DNA from: Lachnospiraceae bacterium UBA7050
GTDB taxonomy: Bacteria > Bacillota > Clostridia > Lachnospirales > Lachnospiraceae
NCBI GenBank assembly: GCA_002493905.1
Contig: DLAJ01000022.1
Span: forward strand, 89,905-153,904
Length of the DNA: 64,000 nucleotides
Reading direction: 5' to 3'
Part shown: piece by piece, positions 33,827-41,277 of the stretch
How positions within the stretch are numbered: position 1 is the first letter of the stretch
Layout: the number at the start of each line of letters is the position of its first letter
Translations under genes and position numbers: made by a program
The notes under the pieces: generated by a model
The model's input: only the letters and a program-made list of their open reading frames with translations
Database searches by the model: none
What the model was told of the DNA's origin: nothing

Positions 33827-34852
33827 CTAATTCAGCCTAAGCCTGAAAAGCAGCATGTCCGAATCTTTCGGTGAGGGGACGGGCTGAAATTTTAGCTTTT
33901 CACATATGCGGAGGGAAGCAGCGTTTTCTTTGTGCACGTGCGCGCAGACTTCCGGAAGGCTTAAACAGTCTGCCGCATAGGTAAGAATGGCGCGGCAGAC
34001 CTCTGTCGCGTAGCCTTGATTCTGATATTCATGTGCAATGACGTAGCCGAGTTCGGCTGTGTCTTCTTTTGGCTCAATGCCGGCGCGTCCGATGAGCTGC
34101 CCGTCCGCTTTGCGAATGACGACCCACATGCCATAATTGTAAAAACTGTAGACATTTTCAATATAGGTCTGGATATATGAACGCTCTTCAGCTTCATCTG
34201 CATAGAGCGCCTCCATGTAGCTTGTGATGGCAGGGTCTGCATAGATTTCATAGAGCCTCGTGATGTCTTCTAAGGTGATCTCGCGGATGAGACAGCGCTC
34301 GGTCTCCAAAATCGTAACGGGAATATCGTGTGCCCGGCAGAAGGCAAGCTCGCAGAAGCGGGCATCCAGACCGGAAATGTCCTCGATCAGATAGCGGACG
34401 CCTTGAAAGGATATGTCTCTGTTTTTTTCATGCAGATAGCCGATGACGGCAAAGCCGTGGTGCAGGGCGGCTTCGGCAAGATCGCCGCGGTCGGTGATGA
34501 TGAGAAGCGTCTGCGTCAGATGCTGTGTATCTGGATGATGCAGGATAATGGTGTCCGGGGAGAGGGCGCCATCGTGTGAAAGAGTACTTCGCGGAACGGA
34601 AATGCTATTCTGTGAAGATGCGTCGATCGTGGCGGTGTGGTCGTTCTGCGGCGATGAACCACGCAGGGTATCGGATACCATGTCATTTTCTGACAATTGC
34701 GTCATGATCTGCCCGATAGGAATCCGTTCCGCTTCATAGCCGTTCATCCACAATTCCATTAGGGTGCGCGACAGCAGCTCTGTTGAGGAAAGTGTTTCAA
34801 TCAGGAAAATAATTTTATGGAGTTGTATGTTTGTGCTGCCTGCTTTTTTCAT
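33827..34852 (-). CDS. GNAT acetyltransferase with unusual N-terminal domain
   Basis: A 341-residue protein. The C-terminal half (about 175-341) is a RimJ/RimL-type GNAT acetyltransferase: ETERCLIREITLEDI, IGRAGIEPKEDTAELGYVIAHEYQNQGYATE (acetyl-CoA loop) and NAASLRICEKLKF. The first about 170 residues contain LLIITDRGDLAEAALHHGF and VRYLIEDISGLD, which look like an alpha/beta fold, perhaps HAD- or receiver-like, without a clear catalytic set. The substrate is unknown. It converges on the DUF4143 gene with a gap of 6 bp. Upstream signal before ATG is weak (CTTTCTTCT). Confidence 0.8.
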   Translation of the reverse strand: MKKAGSTNIQLHKIIFLIETLSSTELLSRTLMELWMNGYEAERIPIGQIMTQLSENDMVSDTLRGSSPQNDHTATIDASSQNSISVPRSTLSHDGALSPDTIILHHPDTQHLTQTLLIITDRGDLAEAALHHGFAVIGYLHEKNRDISFQGVRYLIEDISGLDARFCELAFCRAHDIPVTILETERCLIREITLEDITRLYEIYADPAITSYMEALYADEAEERSYIQTYIENVYSFYNYGMWVVIRKADGQLIGRAGIEPKEDTAELGYVIAHEYQNQGYATEVCRAILTYAADCLSLPEVCAHVHKENAASLRICEKLKFQPVPSPKDSDMLLFRLRLN

Positions 34853-35117
34853 AGAAGAAAGTATAGCATGATTTTTTTTCGCAGGCTATATGGTACTGTA
34901 CAATTTTTTCGTGAGCGGTACAGTGTGATATCATTTTCTACAGGCAAAGTTGTACTGCGCCTTTTTTCGGGCTGTGCTGTACCGCGCGGCTTATATCCTG
35001 TGTCAGATTGTGTAGCGCGATTTCTGTTTCCGTGTTATACTGAATCAGATGCAGGCTTCGGGCGAAAGCGCCTTGCCGTCCGTGGCTTAGAAACAAAAAG
35101 AAAAAGGAGAATATGGT

Positions 35118-35639
35118 ATGGCACAGAATCCGATTGTAACGTTTGAAATGGCGGATGGAAAGACGATGAAGGCAGAGTTATATCCTGAGATCGCGCCGAA
35201 TACGGTCAATAATTTTATCAGCCTGATCAAGAAAGGCTTTTATGACGGGGTGATTTTCCACCGTGTCATCAACGGCTTCATGATTCAGGGCGGTGATCCT
35301 GAAGGAACAGGCATGGGAGGACCGGGCTATGGAATCAAAGGGGAATTCAGCCAGAACGGATTTCAAAATGAGCTAAAGCATACCGAGGGCGTTCTTTCCA
35401 TGGCGCGTTCGATGATGCCGGATTCCGCAGGCTCGCAGTTTTTTATCATGCATAAGACAAGCCCGCACTTAGACGGTGCATATGCGGCGTTTGGAAAGAT
35501 CACGGAAGGCATGGAGGCAGTCAATGCGATTGCTGAGACAGCAACGGATTATTCCGACAGACCGCTTGAAGATCAGGTGATGAAGTCGGTTACGGTCGAG
35601 ACATTCGGCGTGGATTATCCGGAACCGGAGAAGTGCTGA
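35118..35639 (+). CDS. Cyclophilin-type peptidyl-prolyl isomerase
   Basis: This enzyme catalyses cis-trans isomerisation of prolyl bonds to assist protein folding. The 173-residue, single-domain protein has no signal peptide, so it is cytoplasmic. Cyclophilin signature: FHRVINGFMIQGGDPEGTG (catalytic Arg, Phe and Gln), with MARSMMPDSAGSQFFIMHK following. The start follows AAAAAGGAGAATATGGT. Monocistronic. Confidence 0.95.
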   Translation: MAQNPIVTFEMADGKTMKAELYPEIAPNTVNNFISLIKKGFYDGVIFHRVINGFMIQGGDPEGTGMGGPGYGIKGEFSQNGFQNELKHTEGVLSMARSMMPDSAGSQFFIMHKTSPHLDGAYAAFGKITEGMEAVNAIAETATDYSDRPLEDQVMKSVTVETFGVDYPEPEKC

Positions 35640-35830
35640 GGAATTTGACTTTCCTGAAAAGAGGAACAGGAAGAGATAAAGCTGGCGGTTCTGTTCGTAT
35701 ATAAGCTGTGATTATTCCGACGAAATTTGGAGAGTGCTTATTTTTACGAAATTCAGGGAATCCTTGAAACACCGATCAGCATATGTAATCATGCAGTAGG
35801 CAAAACGATGAAAGTGCTCAAAGCAGTGCG

Positions 35831-35881
35831 CAAAAACAGTCTTTGCACAGAAATGAATATCATGTGCAAAGGCTGTTTTTG
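35831..35881. terminator. Long hairpin, likely terminator
   Basis: 19-bp arms beginning CAAAAACAGTCTTTGCACA pair with only one G-U across a 13-nt loop. Both flanks are A/T-rich, so it can act in either direction. It is 190 bp after the cyclophilin gene, so it may instead insulate the next promoter. Confidence 0.6.
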
Positions 35882-35915
35882 TTGGAAATGTGGAAATGTG
35901 CGAATCCTATTACTG

Positions 35916-35946
35916 TTGACAAAATAAAACCGGGGGGGGGTATAAT
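35916..35946 (+). promoter_or_regulatory. Consensus promoter with G9 tract in a 19-bp spacer
   Basis: A perfect TTGACA (35916-35921) and a perfect TATAAT (35941-35946) are separated by 19 bp that end in nine consecutive G (35932-35940). Loss of two G by slipped-strand mispairing would give the optimal 17-bp spacing. This is the classic layout of a phase-variable promoter; variability itself cannot be seen in one sequence. Confidence 0.7.
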
Positions 35947-35985
35947 GTATTATATGATTCTTCGAAAATGACAAGGAGGGAAAAC

Positions 35986-36927
35986 ATGAGAAGGAAGATA
36001 CAAAGATGGGCAGCGGCGTTTGCGGTGGTGTTCCTTTGTGCGGGAGCGGCAGACATGACAGCGCCAATGCAGGTCATGGCGGCGGAGGAAACAGAACTGA
36101 TCACTGTGGAGACAACACAGCGCTGCAGCATTTGGAGCGCGCCTGCAACGGCGGAGGAGAACCGGGTAAAGTATGTGGATGCCGGATATCAGATTAACAT
36201 ATATCCGGAAGTGATTGAAAGCGAATTGGGAGACGGTAAGACTTTTTATCGGACAGTGAGGGGCGCATATGTGCTGTGTAAGTGCGTGAACGGAGGAAAC
36301 GAAAACGGGGCCGGGAACACAAACGAAGCGGGAACAGCAAATGGAGCGGCGCCGGCGGGGGGAAACCGGATACCGTGGTGGGTGTCTACGGCAGATGCAG
36401 GCATGCCGTCTCCGCCTCCTCTTGATGTGGTCAGCGCATACAGCAGGCGGTTTGAGGGTACCAGTATGTCGGGATTCGGAAACAATGCGACTGGTTATTA
36501 TGATATTAGAGAATATGATGAATTTGACAATCAGATAAAGAGGACGTCTTATCGACCGGACGGAAGCATATCGGGCTATTATACTTGGGAATATGACGCA
36601 TCCGGGAGGGAGATTAAATCGGCGAAATGGGAGGCAGATGGAACATTAGTATACTTGACCTACATGGAAGATTTTAATGAGTTCGGAAAGCCGAGGAAGT
36701 ATACCTGGTATAATGGAGACGGAACGGTAAACTACTGGGCTTATTATGAAGAATGGAGTGAAACAAAGAAAAAGTATCTGAGGGGGACCAGGTATTATCC
36801 AGACGGTTATTATATTGTTGGTGAGGATGGCAAGTCTTCGACATATTATGATCCGGACGGAAACCAAATGACCTTAATGCAGTGGGATTGGGATCGGGCG
36901 GGCGGGCCTCCGTGGGAAACCAAATGA
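35986..36927 (+). CDS. Secreted protein with YD/MORN-like repeats
   Basis: A 313-residue exported protein, start ATG 35986 with AAGGAGGG upstream. Residues 1-31 form a signal peptide ending VMAAEE. A beta-rich SH3-like region follows (TQRCSIWSAPATAEENRVKY) to about 90, then an Asn/Gly/Ala-rich linker. Aromatic repeats follow from about 145 on (YDIREYDEFDNQIK, YRPDGSISGYY, YDASGREIK, YNGDGTVNYW, YYPDGYY), resembling YD/RHS or toxin-repeat-like modules. The function is unknown; a surface or wall-binding role is plausible. Expression is driven by the poly-G promoter. The 3' end shows a partial duplication that changes the frame (36859-36951). Confidence 0.78.
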   Translation: MRRKIQRWAAAFAVVFLCAGAADMTAPMQVMAAEETELITVETTQRCSIWSAPATAEENRVKYVDAGYQINIYPEVIESELGDGKTFYRTVRGAYVLCKCVNGGNENGAGNTNEAGTANGAAPAGGNRIPWWVSTADAGMPSPPPLDVVSAYSRRFEGTSMSGFGNNATGYYDIREYDEFDNQIKRTSYRPDGSISGYYTWEYDASGREIKSAKWEADGTLVYLTYMEDFNEFGKPRKYTWYNGDGTVNYWAYYEEWSETKKKYLRGTRYYPDGYYIVGEDGKSSTYYDPDGNQMTLMQWDWDRAGGPPWETK

Positions 36928-36975
36928 CCTCAATGTGGTGGAGTTGGGCTCGCCTGTGTGATAGATAGGGAAAGG

Positions 36976-37006
36976 GAGTCCCTGCGCCTATAGGGTGCGG
37001 GGACTC
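36976..37006 (+). terminator. GC-rich hairpin after the secreted-protein gene
   Basis: The arms GAGTCCCTGCGCC and GGGTGCGGGGACTC pair with a few G-U around TATA. There is no clear U-run, so termination is uncertain. Confidence 0.35.
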
Positions 37007-37056
37007 GTCATGGCCTATTTGTTGCGGAAGAATTGGTTGTTTTATGGAGGAAAAAG

Positions 37057-37938
37057 ATGGGTGCGAATATTATTTTTGTAGGCAATTATAAAGGCGGTGT
37101 CGGAAAAACGACGAGCGTACTTAATTTTGCACACTATTTTTCGAATGCCGGGAAGAAAGTTTTGGCACTGGATATTGATCCACAGAGCTCCTTAAGTGAG
37201 ATTTTGGTATCGAACGGCAAAGATAGAACACTAAAAGAGTTTCCTGAGGACAAGACGCTGAATTATCTGTTTGATATGGAGATCATGAAAATAGAAGAAT
37301 ATCCATACATAGAACAAAAGCTTGGCGGTTCTCTGATCAGCCGCTATGAAAAAGGCGGTTTTGATTTTGTGCCGTCAAGCCTGTTTTATCGTGGAGATAT
37401 GGGATTAGATGCCATCGCGATCAAAAGGATGAAAGATCATATTCAATACTTATCGATTTTGAAAAATTGGGTTGACACGATCATAGATCGATACGATACT
37501 ATTTTTATCGACTGTCCGCCCTCGGATAACCTGATCACGAGATCGGCATTTTTGATGTCCGATTATTATATCATACCTACGATTCTGGACGGGCTAAGCA
37601 CGAACGGGGTGCTTCATTATATTGATACGGTGAATAAAATATATCTCGAATATTGTGAAAACGGAGAGGATCAGCGGATTGCAAAATATGTGTTTGGAAA
37701 GAAGCCAGAGCTGCTGGCTATCTTTTATAATATGATTCGCGGGCAGGTGGATTATAGTACGGCAAAAGCCGATTTCGAAAGAGAAATCTGCAAATTAGAC
37801 GAATGTGATCAGAATATTATTTTGAACAGTGAGATAAACAATTACATTGATATTGCCAGAAGTGTGCAATCAGGAATGGTATCCATTGAGAAAAAAGATT
37901 TTGAACATTTGACAGCGAAGATCATGGAAAGATTGTAA
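37057..37938 (+). CDS. ParA/Soj-like ATPase
   Basis: A 293-residue ParA-family P-loop ATPase that would dimerise on ATP binding and position DNA or protein cargo. The deviant Walker A is YKGGVGKTTSVLNFA (about 9-22, signature Lys present). Walker A' ALDIDPQSSLSEIL and Walker B TIFIDCPPSDN follow. Start ATG 37057 has GGAGG six bases upstream; the frame extends to 37033 without a site. It is followed within 15 bp by a small unknown gene rather than parB, and no parS-like array is evident. It therefore looks like an orphan ParA or a plasmid/island remnant. It is AT-richer than its surroundings. Confidence 0.88.
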   Translation: MGANIIFVGNYKGGVGKTTSVLNFAHYFSNAGKKVLALDIDPQSSLSEILVSNGKDRTLKEFPEDKTLNYLFDMEIMKIEEYPYIEQKLGGSLISRYEKGGFDFVPSSLFYRGDMGLDAIAIKRMKDHIQYLSILKNWVDTIIDRYDTIFIDCPPSDNLITRSAFLMSDYYIIPTILDGLSTNGVLHYIDTVNKIYLEYCENGEDQRIAKYVFGKKPELLAIFYNMIRGQVDYSTAKADFEREICKLDECDQNIILNSEINNYIDIARSVQSGMVSIEKKDFEHLTAKIMERL

Positions 37939-37953
37939 AGAAGGAATGAGCAT

Positions 37954-38415
37954 ATGTATGTAACATCGGAAATGATTCATATATTAGATGAAATTATTTC
38001 AGAATGGAATCGTCTGGAGGATGAAAGGGAAAGGGAACGATTCCTAAGTGAGCATGTGGAAGATAAGGCATTGTTTGTGAAAGTATTAAAGAAAGTAAAC
38101 CACAAAAAACTTCAGGCAGGGAAGGAAAGACCGCAGAAACAAATAGAAAAATCAATAGGAACGGCTCTGTATAATGAGGAAGCGCTTTACACCATTCTTA
38201 GTGAAAAAGATGACGCAGAGATCCTGAGGGAATACACCCGGTCTGATTTGAGGGACATGTATGCATCTGTTTATGGCAAGAATCCTTCATCCGGCTATAC
38301 GAAAGAAAACATTCTGCATACGCTGCGTAATCGGATGCATAAAATGAAAAGGGCGGAAGCGTTTGTATCTTTGGCGGAAGAACGGGATAAGAATAAAAGG
38401 GTGAATGATCAATAA
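37954..38415 (+). CDS. Small charged protein paired with ParA
   Basis: 153 residues with AAGAAGGAATGAGCAT before ATG. The protein is highly charged and helical: DERERERFLSEHVED, LFVKVLKKVNHKKLQAGKER, and a C-terminal KENILHTLRNRMHKMKRAE segment resembling a SAP or helix-extended DNA-binding motif (DLRDMYASVYGKNPSSGYTKE). It shares an operon with the ParA-like gene and probably acts as its partner or adaptor. I do not recognise the family. Confidence 0.72.
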   Translation: MYVTSEMIHILDEIISEWNRLEDERERERFLSEHVEDKALFVKVLKKVNHKKLQAGKERPQKQIEKSIGTALYNEEALYTILSEKDDAEILREYTRSDLRDMYASVYGKNPSSGYTKENILHTLRNRMHKMKRAEAFVSLAEERDKNKRVNDQ

Positions 38416-38460
38416 CGGTAGTACCTGAAAATATGTGTGAAAATATGTGTGAGAAAACAG

Positions 38461-38489
38461 TTGACAGCTTAAAAACAAAGTGATATAGT
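38461..38489 (+). promoter_or_regulatory. Sigma-A promoter for amt leader
   Basis: A perfect TTGACA (38461-38466), a 17-bp spacer and TATAGT (38484-38489). Confidence 0.75.
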
Positions 38490-38507
38490 ACCAAATGAAA
38501 AGCAAAG

Positions 38508-38540
38508 GCGCTTGAGAGATTCTCAGGCGCTCTTTTTTTT
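38508..38540 (+). terminator. Promoter-proximal terminator in the amt leader
   Basis: A 10-bp stem GCGCTTGAGA / TCTCAGGCGC with loop GAT is followed by TC and eight T. It sits within the first about 45 nt of the transcript. Confidence 0.8.
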
Positions 38541-38658
38541 CGAACAGCTGCCTCGCAAAGCGTGGAGGTGTTCGTTGGACAGTCGAGGCTGTTCAAAGAG
38601 GTGTCCGCCGCTAAAGGAGCGGATGCCAGAGAAACCGCCGGAAACCGCGGCGGTATGG

Positions 38659-38713
38659 AATGCGATGCAATGGGGCATTGATGCAGGTGTACCCGTAGTA
38701 TCGCATTTTTTTA
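38659..38713 (+). terminator. Second leader terminator before amt
   Basis: Outer arms AATGCGAT / ATCGCATT close a structured 33-nt interior and are followed by TTTTT, about 25 bp before the amt ribosome binding site. Confidence 0.6.
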
Positions 38714-38754
38714 ATTGCTATCAGCAATTGCTATCAGCAGAGGAGGAGATTATT

Positions 38755-40548
38755 ATGACAGAGGAAATCATGAGCTTTATGAATGACAATGTGTTCGGCG
38801 TCTGGTTTCTGATCGGCGCGGCATTGGTGTTCTGGATGCAGGCGGGTTTCGCGATGGTGGAGACCGGTTTTACCAGAGCCAAAAATGCGGGAAACATTCT
38901 TATGAAAAACCTGATGGACTTCTGCATCGGTACCGTCATGTTTATTTTGATCGGTTTTGGACTTTTACTGGGAGAGGATATAGTCGGTCTGATCGGTAAG
39001 CCGGGATTTGATATCTTTACGGCTTATGAGAGTTTTGACTGGTCGAATTTTGTATTCAATCTGGTGTTCTGTGCGACCACGGCGACGATTGTGTCGGGCG
39101 CAATGGCGGAGCGGACGAAATTTTTGTCTTATTGTGTGTACTCCGCCGTCATTTCCGCGTTGATCTATCCGATTGAGGCGCACTGGGTATGGGGCGGCGG
39201 CTGGCTCGCGCAGATGGGCTTTCATGATTTTGCGGGTTCGGCATGCATTCATATGGTCGGCGGCGTCTGCGCGCTGATCGGTGCGAAAATGCTGGGTCCC
39301 CGTATCGGCAAGTTCACGAAGGATAAAAAAGGAAAAATCACAAAGGTGAATGCGTTTCCGGGGCACAACCTTCCGCTCGGCGCGCTTGGTGTGTTTATTC
39401 TGTGGCTTGGCTGGTACGGCTTTAACGGTGCGGCGGCAGTAACGGTTGCGGAGCTTGGTTCTATTTTTGTTACGACAACAATTGCGCCTGCGGTTGCCAC
39501 GGTTGTGTGCATGATCTTTACATGGATCAAATATGGAAAACCCGATGTGTCGATGTGCTTAAACGCGTCGCTTGCAGGTCTTGTGGCAATCACGGCATCC
39601 TGCGATGTGACGGATGCATTCGGTTCGATTGTAATAGGTGCGGTTGCCGGTGTGCTCGTTGTATTCGGCGTATGGCTGTTGGATCATAAATTACATATTG
39701 ATGATCCGGTCGGTGCGGTTGCCGTACACTGCATGAACGGTATCTGGGGTACGATTGCGGTCGGACTGTTTGCGACGGATACTGCTCCGGCATTTGCGAG
39801 AGGCTTTGGCGACGGCGTAACATATGGTGCAAACCAGATTCTGGGAGAAGGACTGTTTTACGGAGGCGGCTTCAAGCTGCTGGGCGTTCAGTTATTAGGT
39901 ATGGCAAGCATCATAGCGTATACGGCGGTCACGATCGTCATAACCTTTGCGGTCATCAAAGCAATCTTTGGACTGCGCGTGTCCGAGGAGGAGGAGATCG
40001 TTGGATTAGATTCGATGGAGCATGGTCTGCCGTCCGCTTATTCCGGTTTCAGCATCATGGATGTGTCCAATACGATGACAATGGAGGTAAACGAGAATAC
40101 CGATCTTGGAAACGACGATTATGCGAAAGCGTCCGAGTTCCAGAAAAATGCGGCAGTCAAAGTTGTGGAGGCGCCTGTTATGGCGTCGCCAAGCGGTATT
40201 TACAAGGTCGTTGTGATCGCGAAGCTTTCCCGCTTTGAGCGCTTAAAGACCGCATTGAACGATCTGGGCGTTACGGGAATGACGATGACGCAGGTTATGG
40301 GCTGCGGCATTCAGAAGGGCGCCGGTGAGAAGTACCGCGGTGCGGAAATTGACGCAACACTGCTTCCGAAGGTAAAACTGGAAGTCGTTGTCAGCAAGAT
40401 TCCGGTTGAGGACGTGGTCGAAACCGTGAAGAAGACGCTTTATACCGGTCATATCGGAGACGGAAAGATTTTTGTATACAATGTGGATCGTGTTGTGAAG
40501 GTGCGTACCGGTGAGGAAAATTATGCGGCGCTGCAGGATGTGGAATAA
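38755..40548 (+). CDS. amt: Ammonium transporter fused to a PII signalling domain
   Basis: A 597-residue fusion. Residues 1 to about 420 are an Amt/MEP/Rh ammonium channel with eleven helices (FWMQAGFAMVETGFTRAKNAG; GHNLPLGALGVFILWLGWYGFN; AVHCMNGIWGT). After a linker, residues about 482-597 form a PII (GlnB/GlnK) domain (GIYKVVVIAKLSRFERLKTAL, QKGAGEKYRGAEI, LLPKVKLEVVV, TGHIGDGKIFVYNV). In free GlnK the T-loop Tyr51 is uridylylated; here the position reads Ile (RGAEI), so control must be by ADP/ATP/2-oxoglutarate binding. Fusion puts the gate and its inhibitor in one chain. Start ATG 38755 has GGAGGAG upstream; the long frame before it is leader. Confidence 0.95.
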   Translation: MTEEIMSFMNDNVFGVWFLIGAALVFWMQAGFAMVETGFTRAKNAGNILMKNLMDFCIGTVMFILIGFGLLLGEDIVGLIGKPGFDIFTAYESFDWSNFVFNLVFCATTATIVSGAMAERTKFLSYCVYSAVISALIYPIEAHWVWGGGWLAQMGFHDFAGSACIHMVGGVCALIGAKMLGPRIGKFTKDKKGKITKVNAFPGHNLPLGALGVFILWLGWYGFNGAAAVTVAELGSIFVTTTIAPAVATVVCMIFTWIKYGKPDVSMCLNASLAGLVAITASCDVTDAFGSIVIGAVAGVLVVFGVWLLDHKLHIDDPVGAVAVHCMNGIWGTIAVGLFATDTAPAFARGFGDGVTYGANQILGEGLFYGGGFKLLGVQLLGMASIIAYTAVTIVITFAVIKAIFGLRVSEEEEIVGLDSMEHGLPSAYSGFSIMDVSNTMTMEVNENTDLGNDDYAKASEFQKNAAVKVVEAPVMASPSGIYKVVVIAKLSRFERLKTALNDLGVTGMTMTQVMGCGIQKGAGEKYRGAEIDATLLPKVKLEVVVSKIPVEDVVETVKKTLYTGHIGDGKIFVYNVDRVVKVRTGEENYAALQDVE

Positions 40549-40588
40549 GGCATCTGCAAAACCGGATGGAATGAATAAGGAACAGAGT

Positions 40589-40623
40589 GCTCCCTGCATG
40601 CTGCGGCATACAGGGAGCGTTTA
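40589..40623 (+). terminator. Terminator after amt
   Basis: The stem GCTCCCTG / CAGGGAGC with a 14-nt loop is followed by GTTTAA. Confidence 0.6.
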
Positions 40624-40659
40624 ATATGGTGCGCCTGGAGGCGCACGTTCTTCAGAATT

Positions 40660-41004
40660 TCATGAATCTTCATTCGCAGCGAATTGATAATCAATTTCGA
40701 TCGGAACGTCAGGGACCTGTTTTGCTAGTGCCTTGCGGAAATGGGACAACAGTTTTTCGAATTTTTTGCGGGGCGGATATTGTAAAAAGATCAGGATTCG
40801 AAAACAATGAATGTTCTCTTTATAAATGTCTTTATACTCTTCATTTAGAATAAAATTGACGTAATTATTCAACTTTTCTTGTAATAGCAGCAAATGTTCT
40901 TTTTCAAACTGCCAATCCAAATGGTCAGAGACCGCAAGTATTAATTTTGAAGAATCAACTTCATCCAGCCCCGTAAAGTCTACTTTATCCAATTCATGAA
41001 TCAT
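40660..41004 (-). CDS. Small conserved protein, DUF6572-like
   Basis: 114 residues with AGGAGATGTCCT directly before ATG. The segment AVSDHLDWQFEKEHLLLLQEKLNNYVNFI is characteristic of a conserved family (DUF6572-like by memory) found near polymorphic-toxin immunity genes and in isolation. The protein is soluble and has no catalytic motif. Neighbours (amt, protease-FHA gene) do not explain it. Confidence 0.75.
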   Translation of the reverse strand: MIHELDKVDFTGLDEVDSSKLILAVSDHLDWQFEKEHLLLLQEKLNNYVNFILNEEYKDIYKENIHCFRILIFLQYPPRKKFEKLLSHFRKALAKQVPDVPIEIDYQFAANEDS

Positions 41005-41277
41005 AGGACATCTCCTGAAACAAATGCAGATAATAGGAATTATATTTTCATTTTACCACAAAAATCTAGAAGAGTGGGGAAATTTAATGAAATTCGAAAG
41101 TATACCTGCTTGCGGACATGGCTCTGTAATGATAAAATAAAAATAGTTATGCAAAAAAGAATAGGACCAATGGCTGGTGTGCCGCCAAAGCGGAGAAATG
41201 AACGGCTGCAGATAAATGGATACGGGGCAGATCAATATTACAGGCAGATAGAAAAAGGGCGGAATAGGGGAACGGAC

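Larger units (their letters stand above)
35640..35985. other. Intergenic region with terminator and poly-G promoter
   Basis: It contains a large hairpin terminator at 35831-35881 and a near-consensus promoter with G9 in the spacer at 35916-35946, followed by the AAGGAGGG site of the secreted-protein gene. Small frames crossing the hairpin on either strand are not credible genes. Confidence 0.55.
38416..38754 (+). promoter_or_regulatory. Structured leader of the amt gene
   Basis: A 339-bp leader with a strong promoter (38461-38489), a terminator hairpin starting only about 12 nt after the predicted transcript start (38508-38540), several GC-rich hairpins (CCGCT/AGCGG near 38609-38623; ACCGCCG/CGGCGGT near 38634-38654) and a second terminator (38659-38713). 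A 13-bp direct repeat of AATTGCTATCAGC follows near 38713-38738, then GGAGGAG. This suggests control by transcription attenuation. I could not assign it to a known riboswitch. Confidence 0.55.

Noticed and set aside
38512..38754. N-terminal extension of the Amt-PII protein
   Set aside because: It would translate the leader terminators; the Amt sequence and GGAGGAG site fix the start at 38755.
40996..41277. N-terminal extension of the protease-FHA gene
   Set aside because: The frame is open but lacks a start signal and the signal peptide begins only at 41278; the extension is not protein-like.
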